DNA from: CAZOEL01 sp964578835
Lineage (GTDB): Bacteria > Desulfobacterota > Syntrophobacteria > Syntrophobacterales > Syntrophobacteraceae
Assembly: GCA_964578835.1 (NCBI GenBank)
Contig: CAZOEL010000006.1
Span: forward strand, 62,001 to 126,000
Length of the DNA: 64,000 nt
Direction: 5' to 3'
Each line of letters begins with the position of its first letter. The first letter of the stretch is position 1. Below are positions 8,756 to 17,644 of the stretch, one piece after another. The notes beneath the pieces were generated by a model. That model saw nothing but the letters and a program-made list of their open reading frames with translations. It ran no database searches and was not told where the DNA came from. A program made the position numbers and the translations under genes.

Positions 8756-9799
8756 TCAAACAGTGCTTTCCCAATCTCTCTTGACAAAGTTGAAAATTTC
8801 TCGCGCCCGGTCCGAAAGTAGTTGAATTCCCTCCCAGTCCGGCCTGCCGATGATTTTTTGCATGAGCATTCCATCGTCGTCAAACCAGCGAGGAAGAAGG
8901 CCGCCAAAGAAGTACCCCCGGCTTTTCGCCAGATCCACTGTCTGTCCGACCCACGGACATCCGAGGCTTAACCAGAGCTGAGCAACTCTGACCTTTTGCG
9001 AGAGCAGCTTCTCTTCCAGAGCGCTCAAGCAGGCGCTGAAATCCCCTCCAATTTCCTCAAAGGATAATCGCACCACTCCGGCGAAGTCAAAGGTCTGATG
9101 AGAGGCCTTGGACAAACCGCTCATGGGAAGCTGCTCCTCACTGTGAACAAGCTTTCTCTGATCGTCCAATTCGGAATACAGAAAGCGCAGCTCCCTTTCG
9201 TAGGCTTGCGGCAGGAATACATTATGTGGTCTTGATCTGTAGGCGCGGAATGTAACCATCGATGCTACCCGGCCTGACGCGCTCTGTTCCTTCACGTAGG
9301 CTTCCGCAGGCATTAGATCGACTTCGATGCCTGTTTCCACATGTCTGTATTGAGCGACGGTTCTTTGCATGTAGACATGATTGCAAACCGCCTCCCCCCA
9401 TGTTTCATCCACGCCCGCTACTGGAGCCACTGTTTCGTAGAGGTGGCTCAGCAGCATCTTATTGACGCCTTCCTTGCGATATTCGGGTAGAACCAGGCCC
9501 GCTCCAGCCTCGTACAGATTCGGATAGGGAGAAGAACGATACATCGCCACGTGGCCAATGACTTCGCCCCCGGCTTGGCGCGCGGTCAAAGAATAATTTT
9601 CACCGGCGTCGAAGGCTTTGATCAATGCATCGGGATCATAGAAATGTCTAACGGGATACCCGTCTCCATAGACCGACCGAAACAGCCTCGCCACTCCCTC
9701 TGCGTCTTCCGGACGCAGAAGTCCGACAAAGATCTTTTCGCCATTCGAGAGTTGATGCTCTTCCGGCGCAATTTGGCAAATCTTCTCATTCATGACCAT
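8756..9799 (-). CDS. Two-lobe GNAT-family acetyltransferase
   Basis: 347 residues. The N-terminal lobe (about 20-150) has GNAT features: a RLFRSVYGDGYP helix region, GEVIGHVAMYRS strand and the acetyl-CoA loop AGAGLVLPEYRKEGVNKMLL. The C-terminal lobe (about 220-310) has a second, diverged GNAT-like strand pattern ending ARSRGYFFGGLLP-like, comparable to the C-terminus of the ATPase/GNAT protein at 16115. The substrate is unknown. It is the last gene of a minus-strand operon led by that fusion and carrying the molybdenum hydroxylase genes, 72 bp after the FAD subunit gene. The start is ATG at 9799, with a second ATG two codons later. Confidence 0.8.
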   Translation of the reverse strand: MVMNEKICQIAPEEHQLSNGEKIFVGLLRPEDAEGVARLFRSVYGDGYPVRHFYDPDALIKAFDAGENYSLTARQAGGEVIGHVAMYRSSPYPNLYEAGAGLVLPEYRKEGVNKMLLSHLYETVAPVAGVDETWGEAVCNHVYMQRTVAQYRHVETGIEVDLMPAEAYVKEQSASGRVASMVTFRAYRSRPHNVFLPQAYERELRFLYSELDDQRKLVHSEEQLPMSGLSKASHQTFDFAGVVRLSFEEIGGDFSACLSALEEKLLSQKVRVAQLWLSLGCPWVGQTVDLAKSRGYFFGGLLPRWFDDDGMLMQKIIGRPDWEGIQLLSDRAREIFNFVKRDWESTV

Positions 9800-9871
9800 T
9801 CTTGGCTCCTTTATTCATCGACTTCCAAAGAAATGCTGGATGCTTGATGCCAAATCTTGGGCAAGCCCCTG

Positions 9872-10705
9872 CTATTGGGCGAGTCGCAACAGGAGGTTTC
9901 CTGCGACAGTTCTCCTGTAGTCAAGATCGGCGCGTATATCGGTGATGGGAATTACGGCTTCTCTGACCAGGGCTGCGGCTTCCTCTAGCTTATCGAAGTG
10001 GAGCTTCTCGCCTTTTAGAGCGGCTTCTGCCTCCGGGCATTTCAAAACGGTCGGTCCCACGCTGCCCCAGGCAAAGGAAGCTTCTTCCACCACCCCCTTC
10101 TCCGATAGTCGAAGAAGGGCCGCCAGGCTCACTATGGAGCAGGCTAAAGCGTTTCGACGCCCAACCTTCTCGAAGTGATGCAGGTTGTAGGCTTCCGGCT
10201 TGCGAATGTAAACGGCGGTCAGGATCTCTCCTTTCTGAAGGCGCGTATGGCCGGGACTTTGCATGAAATCATCGAGCGGCATTCTCCGCAGGACATTTCG
10301 CGACCGAAGCTCCACTTCCGCTCCCAACGCGTAGAGAGGAGGAAGCGTGTCCCCTGCCGGTGAGGCTGTACAGATGTTGCCGCCGATCGTTCCCATGTTG
10401 CGAATGAGAGGAGAGCCAAGCACTTTGAGCGCCGATAGGAGCACGGAGAGATGCCTTTGCGCGAGAAAATCCGAGAGGATCTGAGAGTGGGTGGAGCATG
10501 AGCCGATGCGAAGCTCATCGTCCTCTTCGCGGATGCCTTTCAGCTCCTCGATGCGCTCGAGGCATATGAGAGACTGTGGATTTGTCAAACCGGAGCGCAT
10601 CTTTACCAGAAGGTCGGTTCCACCGGCATAGACTACTGCTCCCGGCGCTCGTTCCAGATCGCTCCAAAGAGCGTCCAGCGAGCCCGGCAAAAAGACATCT
10701 CTCAT
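9872..10705 (-). CDS. Molybdenum hydroxylase FAD-binding medium subunit (CoxM/XdhB type)
   Basis: About 277 residues. The two FAD pyrophosphate loops of the family are visible: VYAGGTDLLVKMRSG near residue 30 and TIGGNICTASPAGDTLPPLYAL near residue 105. A CO-dehydrogenase flavoprotein C-terminal domain follows. It passes electrons from the iron-sulfur subunit to an external acceptor. The ATG at 10703-10705 overlaps the TGA of the iron-sulfur subunit gene (ATGA), which sets the start; an upstream in-frame extension would run through that gene and is not credible. Length matches the family. Confidence 0.92.
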   Translation of the reverse strand: MRDVFLPGSLDALWSDLERAPGAVVYAGGTDLLVKMRSGLTNPQSLICLERIEELKGIREEDDELRIGSCSTHSQILSDFLAQRHLSVLLSALKVLGSPLIRNMGTIGGNICTASPAGDTLPPLYALGAEVELRSRNVLRRMPLDDFMQSPGHTRLQKGEILTAVYIRKPEAYNLHHFEKVGRRNALACSIVSLAALLRLSEKGVVEEASFAWGSVGPTVLKCPEAEAALKGEKLHFDKLEEAAALVREAVIPITDIRADLDYRRTVAGNLLLRLAQ

Positions 10706-11178
10706 TCCTCCACTCCTTCGCGCAGCTTCCTTGCAGCCGCCTCCACGGCGTCGACAATTTTTACATACCCCGTGCATCGGCATAGATTGCCGCTCACGGC
10801 TTCGCGGATCTCCTCCCTGGTGGGATTGCGATTGTTGCCGAGAAGATGCACAGAAGAGAGCACCATGCCGGGCGTGCAGAATCCGCATTGCACCGCCCCA
10901 TATTCTACAAAAGCCTCCTGGACCGGATGCAGCCTTTCGCCTTCACCGAGGCCTTCTATGGTGGCGACTTGACGTCCTTCGAGCTGTCGAGCCAGCATGA
11001 GGCAAGAAAGGCGGCTTTCGCCATCGATCAGGATTGTGCAAGCGCCGCATTCACCGGCGCCGCATCCCTCTTTCACTCCGGTAAGTCCCAGATCCTCGCG
11101 CAGTAAATCGACGGCCCGTCGATCCGGCTGTGCATCAATCTGAATCTCTTTACCGTTCAAAATAAATGCGATTTTCAA
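10702..11178 (-). CDS. Molybdenum hydroxylase [2Fe-2S] small subunit (CoxS/XdhC type)
   Basis: About 158 residues with both cluster sites of the family: plant-type ferredoxin cysteines in EGCGAGECGACTILIDG...LSC near residue 40, and the C-terminal helical cluster QCGFCTPGM and GNLCRCTGY near residues 100-140. It links the molybdenum centre to FAD. I chose the TTG at 11176-11178 because a strong GGAGGAG lies 7 bp upstream and the protein then begins like its relatives (KIAFILNGKE). An ATG at 11214 would add 12 unconserved residues. Its stop overlaps the FAD-subunit start. Confidence 0.92.
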   Translation of the reverse strand: MKIAFILNGKEIQIDAQPDRRAVDLLREDLGLTGVKEGCGAGECGACTILIDGESRLSCLMLARQLEGRQVATIEGLGEGERLHPVQEAFVEYGAVQCGFCTPGMVLSSVHLLGNNRNPTREEIREAVSGNLCRCTGYVKIVDAVEAAARKLREGVEE

Positions 11179-11229
11179 TTCACTTCTCCTCCACCCTTGT
11201 TTGCCTCCAAGCATGATAGAGTGTTATTA

Positions 11230-11431
11230 CTACAGTGTCACAAAAGCGGCGCGACTCGTCATTCCGGCATGACGCCTCTTCGTCATTCCGGCAGGTTTTA
11301 AGCCGGAATCCAGCCACATGGGAGAGCGCCGGGCTGGATTCCGGCTCAAAAGATTGCCGGAATGACGAGATGAGCTGTGCTCTCAATAGAATCGCATTCC
11401 AACAGCATCATGCTGATTTGTGACACAGTAG
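11230..11431. repeat. GTCATTCCGG palindromic element inside the molybdenum hydroxylase operon
   Basis: Outer inverted arms CTACAGTGTCACAAA (11231-11245, approximate) and TTTGTGACACAGTAG (about 11417-11431) match at 14 of 15. Inside are inverted GTCATTCCGGCA and TGCCGGAATGAC arms and the inner AGCCGGAATCCAG / CTGGATTCCGGCT pair. This has the same two-layer build as the element at 3053 but unrelated outer arms. It occupies the gap between the large-subunit and small-subunit genes. Confidence 0.8.
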
Positions 11432-11441
11432 CATTATGCGA

Positions 11442-13736
11442 TTACAGCATTCTGGAGGAAACCTTCTCCATGGCTCGTAGAACACGATCCGAAAGGAAGG
11501 GAGACCTCCGAATGCGACAGCCCAAGGCATCCTCTACAGCCCCGGCAATGGCCGGCAGAGGCCCATTCATCCCCACCTCCCCAATGCCTTTCATCCCGAA
11601 GGGCCCGGTGGCTTCGACGGTTTCCACCGCCAGCGAAACGATCTCCGGAACATCGAGAGAAGTTGGAATGATATAATTGCTGAAGTTGTTGTTGAGAATC
11701 TTCCCCTCTCGAACCTGGAGCTCTTCCATGAGCCCATAGCCGATTCCCTGAGCTATTGCGCCGTGCGCCTGCTGTTGAAAGCAGCTCGGATTGATAATCC
11801 GTCCGCCTTCAGTGACGGCAAGGTATTCTTTGATCTCCACTTTGCCGGTGAGCTCGTCAATTTCCACACAGGCCAGGTGCGCTGCATAGGAGAAGAGCGC
11901 GTGCGGAAAGCCTATCGTGAATTCTTTGCCCGTGTCGCAGGCATCTTTGGAGACTGGCATGACGAACTGACCGATGGAAGCGCGGTCGCTATCGGGCAGC
12001 ATTCGAGCCAGGATATCCAGAGGAATCTCCCTTCCCGAGGGGAGGTGACAGACTCGACCCGGAAGCAGGGTCAGCCCTTCGGCTTCATCCAGAAAAAGCA
12101 TGAGGCCGGCTCGATGCAGCAGCTTCGCTCTGAGCTGATGGCAGGCTTCAACGAGCGCATTTCCGTAAGTATAGGTCGTTCTCCCTGCCGATGACGATCC
12201 GGAGGGGTGCGTCCGGTCCGTATCGGGCTGGACAAGCTCCATGTGTGAGGCATCCTGGCAGAGAATTTCGCCGGCCATCTGGACAAACGCGCTCGAATTG
12301 CCCTGCCCCATGTCCGAGACGCCGTTGTAGACGCAAATCCTTCCTTCCGTTGTGAGCTCGACCTTCGCTATTGCCGAATCAGGAAGCCCTCTGCCATATC
12401 CCATGCCGTTGAAGACAGCGGCAAGGCCAACGCCTCTTCGCTTGAAGCGCCCGGCTGCGCGCTTCCATTTCCGCCTCTCGATCCACAAGGGATGACGGCC
12501 CAGAGCTTCGAGGCATGGCGCCATGCCGGTGGAATGGACCAGAGTCACGCCCGAGCAATTCTTGTCTCCACGTTTGAGCGCATTCTTTTGGCGGATCTCG
12601 AGTCGGCTCATGCCGAGCTTGACCGCAAGAGAATCCATCATAGTCTCAAAAGCAAAGGAGGTCTGGCACACGCCAAAGCCGCGCATGGCCCCGCCTATCG
12701 GGTTATTGGTGTACACACACCACCCTTCGATATGCGTGTTCGGAATGCGGTAGGGACCACCGGCATGTTCCATGCCGAGCGCCATGACCTCACAGCCGAG
12801 GTGGGCATAGGGCCCGGTATCGTAAAAGAGTCTGCAGTGAAGAGCGTGAAGGGTTCCGTCCGCCATCGCTCCGATCCTGTAGCGCATCCGCACCGCGTGG
12901 CGTTTGTAGCCCGCTTCCAAGCTCTCTTCCCGCTCCCAAGCCATCTTGACCGGTCTGCCTTCAGATCGCATGGCGGCAAGCGCCAGAAAGCACTGTACGG
13001 TAGCCCCGTCCTTTCCCCCGAAGCCTCCTCCCAGGCTTGGGCTTATGACCCTGATAGCTCCCACATCGAGGCCCAGAGCGTGCGAGATCTCAAAACGATC
13101 TCTGAAAGGCGCCTGTGTCGAAACGACCAAAACGATTCTTCCATCTTCATCACGCCATGCAACGCCGTTTTGGGTTTCAAGGAAAGCATGCTCCTGGAAA
13201 GGAACTTCGAAAGTTTCTTCCAGTACGATATCGCATTGCTCGAACGCCTCGTGCGCGCGTCCCGTCTCTATGTTGGCCTTGAGCAAGAGATTTCCCGATT
13301 CATGAACGCGCGGAGCTTCAAGCCTCAACGCATCTTCGGGATCGAAGACTCCGGGAAGAGGCTCCAGATCCACCCGGATGAGCCCGATGGCTCTCTGTAG
13401 AGCTTCTCTGCTCTCGGCCAGGACCAGCGCCACCGGGTCTCCGCAGTGTCTTACCTTCTCGTCCGCCAAAACCGGCTGATCCTTGTGCACTATCCCCTGG
13501 CGGTTCGCGCCCGTGACATCTTTTGCGGTCAGTATCGCGCACACGCCCGGCAGCGCTCTTGCCTCAGCAAAGTCGACGCCGCGGATGATCCCGTGAGGAA
13601 TGCCCGCCCTCTTCACACCGGCCCACAGCAGATCTTCCCCATAGTAGTCGATTGCGAACTTCTCCTCCCCGGTGACTTTGCTCCTGGCGTCAAAACGGGG
13701 AACAGAATATCCAACCTCGATCATTTCCCTCTTCAA
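11442..13736 (-). CDS. Molybdenum hydroxylase large subunit (xanthine/nicotinate dehydrogenase family)
   Basis: 764 residues, full length for the family. It holds the N-terminal Ald_Xan_dh_C domain (about 20-130) and the molybdopterin-binding domain. Visible cofactor motifs are GGGFGGKDGATVQ near residue 245, GGAMRGFGVCQ near 355, MGQGNSSAF near 475 and the catalytic-glutamate loop GIGEVGMNGPLPAIA near the C-terminus. It lacks the CO-dehydrogenase active-site loop, so a xanthine-, nicotinate- or aldehyde-type hydroxylation of an organic substrate is likely. The substrate is not predictable. No Mo-cofactor maturation genes are seen. The neighbouring MFS transporter and HisC-like aminotransferase suggest uptake and processing of a nitrogen compound (inference). 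Confidence 0.9.
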   Translation of the reverse strand: MKREMIEVGYSVPRFDARSKVTGEEKFAIDYYGEDLLWAGVKRAGIPHGIIRGVDFAEARALPGVCAILTAKDVTGANRQGIVHKDQPVLADEKVRHCGDPVALVLAESREALQRAIGLIRVDLEPLPGVFDPEDALRLEAPRVHESGNLLLKANIETGRAHEAFEQCDIVLEETFEVPFQEHAFLETQNGVAWRDEDGRIVLVVSTQAPFRDRFEISHALGLDVGAIRVISPSLGGGFGGKDGATVQCFLALAAMRSEGRPVKMAWEREESLEAGYKRHAVRMRYRIGAMADGTLHALHCRLFYDTGPYAHLGCEVMALGMEHAGGPYRIPNTHIEGWCVYTNNPIGGAMRGFGVCQTSFAFETMMDSLAVKLGMSRLEIRQKNALKRGDKNCSGVTLVHSTGMAPCLEALGRHPLWIERRKWKRAAGRFKRRGVGLAAVFNGMGYGRGLPDSAIAKVELTTEGRICVYNGVSDMGQGNSSAFVQMAGEILCQDASHMELVQPDTDRTHPSGSSSAGRTTYTYGNALVEACHQLRAKLLHRAGLMLFLDEAEGLTLLPGRVCHLPSGREIPLDILARMLPDSDRASIGQFVMPVSKDACDTGKEFTIGFPHALFSYAAHLACVEIDELTGKVEIKEYLAVTEGGRIINPSCFQQQAHGAIAQGIGYGLMEELQVREGKILNNNFSNYIIPTSLDVPEIVSLAVETVEATGPFGMKGIGEVGMNGPLPAIAGAVEDALGCRIRRSPFLSDRVLRAMEKVSSRML

Positions 13737-13757
13737 TAAGAGCTCCTTCCAATAGGC

Positions 13758-14981
13758 TCAACGACCGACTTCGGGAAGAGCGCCCGCCCGCGCTCTACTC
13801 TGAAGCCATCCCAGAATGACGATGAATAGAAAGCTCGCCAGGAGGAGCCCAGCGCAGATATAAAACAAGTCGCCCAGAGAAAAACCCCTGGCTAGCAGCA
13901 ACCCTCCGGCATAAGGACTAAGGCAAAATCCCGCGTCCATCATGAACAGCGCCAGATTGGCGTTCAGTCCGCGTAAGCGGGATGGCGAGATATCGAACAT
14001 AACGGAATTCAGCAAGGGCAGAATAAAGCCTATACAAAGCCCGTAGCAGGCGGCAATGGAGTAGAGCATCGCTTCGGAATGCATGTGGCTGATAAGAAGG
14101 AAGCATGGCGCCAGAAGAAGCAGGGCAACTGCCAGGAAGCGAACCTTGTCGATTCTGTCGAAGAAAGCTCCGCCCCCAAGCCTCAATGCGATCATGACCA
14201 GCGTTGAAATGGTGAAGAAGCTCCCGATATCTTGCAGACCTCTTTCTATGGCGTGCTTCTTCATGAAGAAGAAAACCGATGCGTAGCTGATATAGATAAG
14301 GAGGTTCACAGCCAGAACAAGGATGACGCCGGGCTCCTTCAGATTCTGTCGAATCGATTCGATATCGGGCCGCATAGTCAAGGCGCCATCGAGTCTGCTC
14401 AGGGCGTCGCCGATCCGCCGTCTCAAAATGAGGAGTAAAACAAAGGCCGGGAGCGCCAATACTGTGACGCCCCGGTAAATGAGCGCCTCATTGTGGACGA
14501 GCGGCAGCAGAGCTTCGGTCAGAGGCGGCATGATGGCGTATGGAACCAGCACTGCGGCGCTCAGGAATCCGAACCCCTGTCCGCTTCTCTCTTTGGGAAT
14601 GAAATGCACGACGAGCGCCATACTGGCCGAAACGAGCAGGACAAAGGCTGCGCCATGGAAAATGCGCAACGCTATGAGAGATGGAATCGTCACCGCGAAA
14701 TCATAAGAAAAGAGGGCTACAACCAGCATCGAGAGCGCGACAAGCATCAGGCCGGCCGCATTTCCCACATGCAGGAGCGGAATGATCGCCAGACGGAGTG
14801 CGAAAGCGCTCATGGGCTCGAGGCCGACGAGAAATCCTCTCCATTCGACTGGAATTTCGATCCTCTCAAGATAGCCGAAGAAGCTGTAAAACACGGCCAT
14901 GTTGCAGAAGGCGAAAAATGAAACCGTGGTGAGAGATACAAATTCCAGGGAAAAAAGCCTGCTTTTGCTCCGCGTGCTCAT
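13758..14981 (-). CDS. Major facilitator superfamily transporter
   Basis: 407 residues with about 12 hydrophobic membrane segments and two halves joined by a basic loop (RRRIGDALSRLDGALTMRPDIESIRQ) near residues 190-215. A conserved-type RIFHGAAF motif lies in the first half. It belongs to the arabinose-efflux-like MFS group by general look. It sits 12 bp after the HisC-like gene and 21 bp before the molybdenum hydroxylase large subunit, so it is co-expressed and may move the enzyme's substrate or product. The direction of transport cannot be told. Confidence 0.85.
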   Translation of the reverse strand: MSTRSKSRLFSLEFVSLTTVSFFAFCNMAVFYSFFGYLERIEIPVEWRGFLVGLEPMSAFALRLAIIPLLHVGNAAGLMLVALSMLVVALFSYDFAVTIPSLIALRIFHGAAFVLLVSASMALVVHFIPKERSGQGFGFLSAAVLVPYAIMPPLTEALLPLVHNEALIYRGVTVLALPAFVLLLILRRRIGDALSRLDGALTMRPDIESIRQNLKEPGVILVLAVNLLIYISYASVFFFMKKHAIERGLQDIGSFFTISTLVMIALRLGGGAFFDRIDKVRFLAVALLLLAPCFLLISHMHSEAMLYSIAACYGLCIGFILPLLNSVMFDISPSRLRGLNANLALFMMDAGFCLSPYAGGLLLARGFSLGDLFYICAGLLLASFLFIVILGWLQSRARAGALPEVGR

Positions 14982-14993
14982 CTCGACCGAACC

Positions 14994-16118
14994 TCATGCA
15001 TTTTTATCGCTCCGCGCGATATCGGATAAGGCTTTGATGAAGGCTTCCATGGCGTCCAGATGAGAGACCGTCACTCTGATCCAGTTGGGAAATCGGAAGC
15101 CGGTCATACTGCGCACCATTACCCCTCGGGCCATGAGCTTCCGGTACGCAAAGCTATCGCTCATGGGAAGGCGCACCATCATGAAGTTGCCTTCTCCGTT
15201 GATGAAGGGAAGTCCCAGGAGCCCCAGCTCCCTAGCCAGAAAATTCTTTCCCTGCCTCACATGTTCGCGAGTGCGGAGCACGTGCTCCTCCTGCCCTACG
15301 GCGCAAAAGGCCGCCGCCTGCGCAAGGCCGTTGACGGAATAGACGACGCAGGTGCGGCGAATGATGTCAACGACCTCAGAGCTTCCAGCGAGATAGCCGA
15401 TGCGAAGTCCAGCCAGCGCATACATTTTGGAAAAAGTCCTGAAAGCAACCAGATTCGGATATTCATCGATCAAAGTCATGGAATTGGGGAAATCAGGCTT
15501 TTCAACGAACTCGCAGTACGCTTCATCCACCACAACTATTTGACGGCCGGCGACCCGGTCCAGAAAATTTCTCAGGGTTCGTTCATCCCAATAACTCCCC
15601 GTGGGATTATTGGGGTTGCATACGAAGAGGATCTTGCTTCGCTCGTCTATTTGCGAAAGCATGGCCTCCGCATCGAAGCCGAAGCCTTTTAAGGGAGTAA
15701 GTCGCGCTTCAAATCCCGAAAATTCCGCCACCCATTCGTAGACGGCAAAGGTTTTGTCAGCCGTAACGATGTTATCTCCTTCCCTGCAGAAGGCTTTTAT
15801 CACGAAAGCGATTACCTCGTTGGCGCCATTGCCCACGATGAACTGATCGGGGTGCATTCCAAAGGCTTCGGAGAGCTTGCATCTCAAGTGGTAAGCGTCG
15901 CCGCTGGGATAGATGGAAGCCTGCGGGGGCGGGAATTTGCGAATCGCTTCGCAACAGGCCGGAGGAGGTCCGAGCGGGTTCTCATTGTTATTCAAGCGAA
16001 AAAGAGTCGAGCATCCGTAGAGCTTTTTCAGGACATCGTCCGGCTTGCTGGGGACATAGGCTTCGAAGCGTTTGATATAGTCGGGAACCAGCGTGTCGAG
16101 AGGAGGAGCCTTCCTCAT
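14994..16118 (-). CDS. Histidinol-phosphate aminotransferase-like PLP enzyme (HisC family)
   Basis: About 374 residues, class I/II aminotransferase fold. The NNNENPLGPPP opening, CNPNNPTGSYW, VVDEAYCEF and the PLP-lysine segment FRTFSKMYALAGLRIGYLAG match the HisC family. The ATG at 16116-16118 overlaps the stop of the ATPase/GNAT gene, giving the start; a longer reading into that gene is not plausible. It could be the true histidine-pathway enzyme, since hisI and hisG occur at 27 kb. Its place in the molybdenum hydroxylase operon favours a HisC-like enzyme acting on a related amine or keto acid (inference). Confidence 0.85.
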   Translation of the reverse strand: MRKAPPLDTLVPDYIKRFEAYVPSKPDDVLKKLYGCSTLFRLNNNENPLGPPPACCEAIRKFPPPQASIYPSGDAYHLRCKLSEAFGMHPDQFIVGNGANEVIAFVIKAFCREGDNIVTADKTFAVYEWVAEFSGFEARLTPLKGFGFDAEAMLSQIDERSKILFVCNPNNPTGSYWDERTLRNFLDRVAGRQIVVVDEAYCEFVEKPDFPNSMTLIDEYPNLVAFRTFSKMYALAGLRIGYLAGSSEVVDIIRRTCVVYSVNGLAQAAAFCAVGQEEHVLRTREHVRQGKNFLARELGLLGLPFINGEGNFMMVRLPMSDSFAYRKLMARGVMVRSMTGFRFPNWIRVTVSHLDAMEAFIKALSDIARSDKNA

Positions 16119-17434
16119 GGCTCTTCCCCTCGAAGCTGCAGGATTATCACATCGCCTTCGCCCGCGCAGGGCAAAACGAAGCACGGCTCAAAGCCGCATT
16201 TGAGGAGGCCTGGAGCAAAACCGGCCTGCCAGGCGACTCCCGCGTCGAGAGCGAAAAGCACGTCCAGAAAGCCTTCCTGCCGGAGAAGCTTGACATGGTG
16301 GATGACATTCTCATCGGAGTCTTCGCCCGGCCACATGGGCCGTAAGGTCACACGGCGCTGCGTACGGTCGAATTCGGCGGACAGAACCGAATGCCTGGGC
16401 AGATTCTCGCCCGCATTTAATGTGACCCGGATTTCTCTTGGAAGCACCAGCCTTTTGTACTCCCGCTCCAGAAACCCGCTTAGCTCCGGATGCGCCCAGG
16501 CAGTTCCCCCCGTATCCTCCCTCATCAGCCGGAACCATGTCTGGAGCAGCGATGAGGGGCCGTCTTCAGAGTGAGAGCGAATAGCCCCCAGCAATTCGAA
16601 GTGCTCTTCGGGCAGCTGGATTGTGGGGCGCGCATTGATCAGCCCCACGGCTCCAGTCCTGGCGATGGCGCCGATGCACCCGTCCAGCAGGCCTTCGGCA
16701 ACGCCCGAGTGAGAATCTTGATTAAAAACATAAGGCCCGAAGCATTCAACAACCTTCTTGCTCATCCAACGCCAGAGCACGGCCCCGGCTATCTCACCGG
16801 CAGGTCCAAGCGCCGCCAGAGCATCGCATTTCCCCACGCCGATCATATCCGCCAATTTGCCGGGATAGGCAAACAGATCAGAAAGAAACCGCCTCTCGTA
16901 ATAGACTCCGGCAAGCTGCGAGATGAACTTGACTTCCTCGGGCTTGGGAGTCCGCAGGGTGAATTGCGTAATGGGGCGGGCTGTAACGATCGGATCTTCA
17001 GGAAGCTTAGGGTAGGATTTTTCTTTGATGAGGCTCAACCTCATTTGGGCGCTATTTTCAAGACTCAAATGAAATCGGTCAACCATTCTTGAAGCAATGA
17101 GAAGGCCCATTTCGTTGAGACCGGCATCGTCCTCCATGGAAACGGTCGCCGTCAAATTGAAGGCGCGCGCGTCAAAAAGGCTGGCCGGGAAAGAAACGAC
17201 TATCTGCATATAATAGCCGCCGCTCGAGCAGCGGATCTCCATGACTCCTCCACCGGGCATCACGACCCGGCACAGGTGAACGAACACCTCTTCCACAGCA
17301 AGAGTAAGCCCGAGAGCCTCACTTTTGCCAAATCCGAAACATAGGGTAGATTTTTCCACAAGAGCCGTCACCAGAGGCAGAAAAGACTCATCGGCTTCTA
17401 CTGAGAGGCAAGCTTCATGCGCGTTTCCTTTCAC
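16115..17434 (-). CDS. Anti-sigma-type HATPase fused to GNAT-like domains (RsbW-like)
   Basis: About 439 residues. Residues about 8-140 look like an RsbW/SpoIIAB HATPase: the N-box helix LGLTLAVEEVFVHLC and a G1-type DDAGLNEMGLLIASRMVD. The residue aligned with the usual N-box asparagine appears to be histidine, which could weaken Mg-ATP binding. Residues about 160-439 form two GNAT-like lobes related in layout to the protein at 8756. The GTG at 17432-17434 has AAGGAGG upstream and gives a start just before the ATPase domain. It leads the seven-gene minus operon. Together with the SpoIIE and STAS proteins it completes a partner-switch set, here possibly controlling an acetyltransferase rather than a sigma factor (inference). 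Confidence 0.75.
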   Translation of the reverse strand: MKGNAHEACLSVEADESFLPLVTALVEKSTLCFGFGKSEALGLTLAVEEVFVHLCRVVMPGGGVMEIRCSSGGYYMQIVVSFPASLFDARAFNLTATVSMEDDAGLNEMGLLIASRMVDRFHLSLENSAQMRLSLIKEKSYPKLPEDPIVTARPITQFTLRTPKPEEVKFISQLAGVYYERRFLSDLFAYPGKLADMIGVGKCDALAALGPAGEIAGAVLWRWMSKKVVECFGPYVFNQDSHSGVAEGLLDGCIGAIARTGAVGLINARPTIQLPEEHFELLGAIRSHSEDGPSSLLQTWFRLMREDTGGTAWAHPELSGFLEREYKRLVLPREIRVTLNAGENLPRHSVLSAEFDRTQRRVTLRPMWPGEDSDENVIHHVKLLRQEGFLDVLFALDAGVAWQAGFAPGLLKCGFEPCFVLPCAGEGDVIILQLRGEEP

Positions 17435-17644
17435 ATTCCCTCCTTGCAGGTTTGAACTGCTTCGCCCACGATTTCGGGCTTGCAAATTCATTGCCGGAGG
17501 AGTTGCAACAAAAGGGAAAAATACAGATCATCGAAGGGGCAGGCCGCGAGGCGGCGTGCGACAAGGATGGAGTCTTCCCGCGGCAAATTGCGGGGATATA
17601 AAACGCGTGCTCCGAGGAGGGAAAGCAATGTCTCAGCCTTGAGG

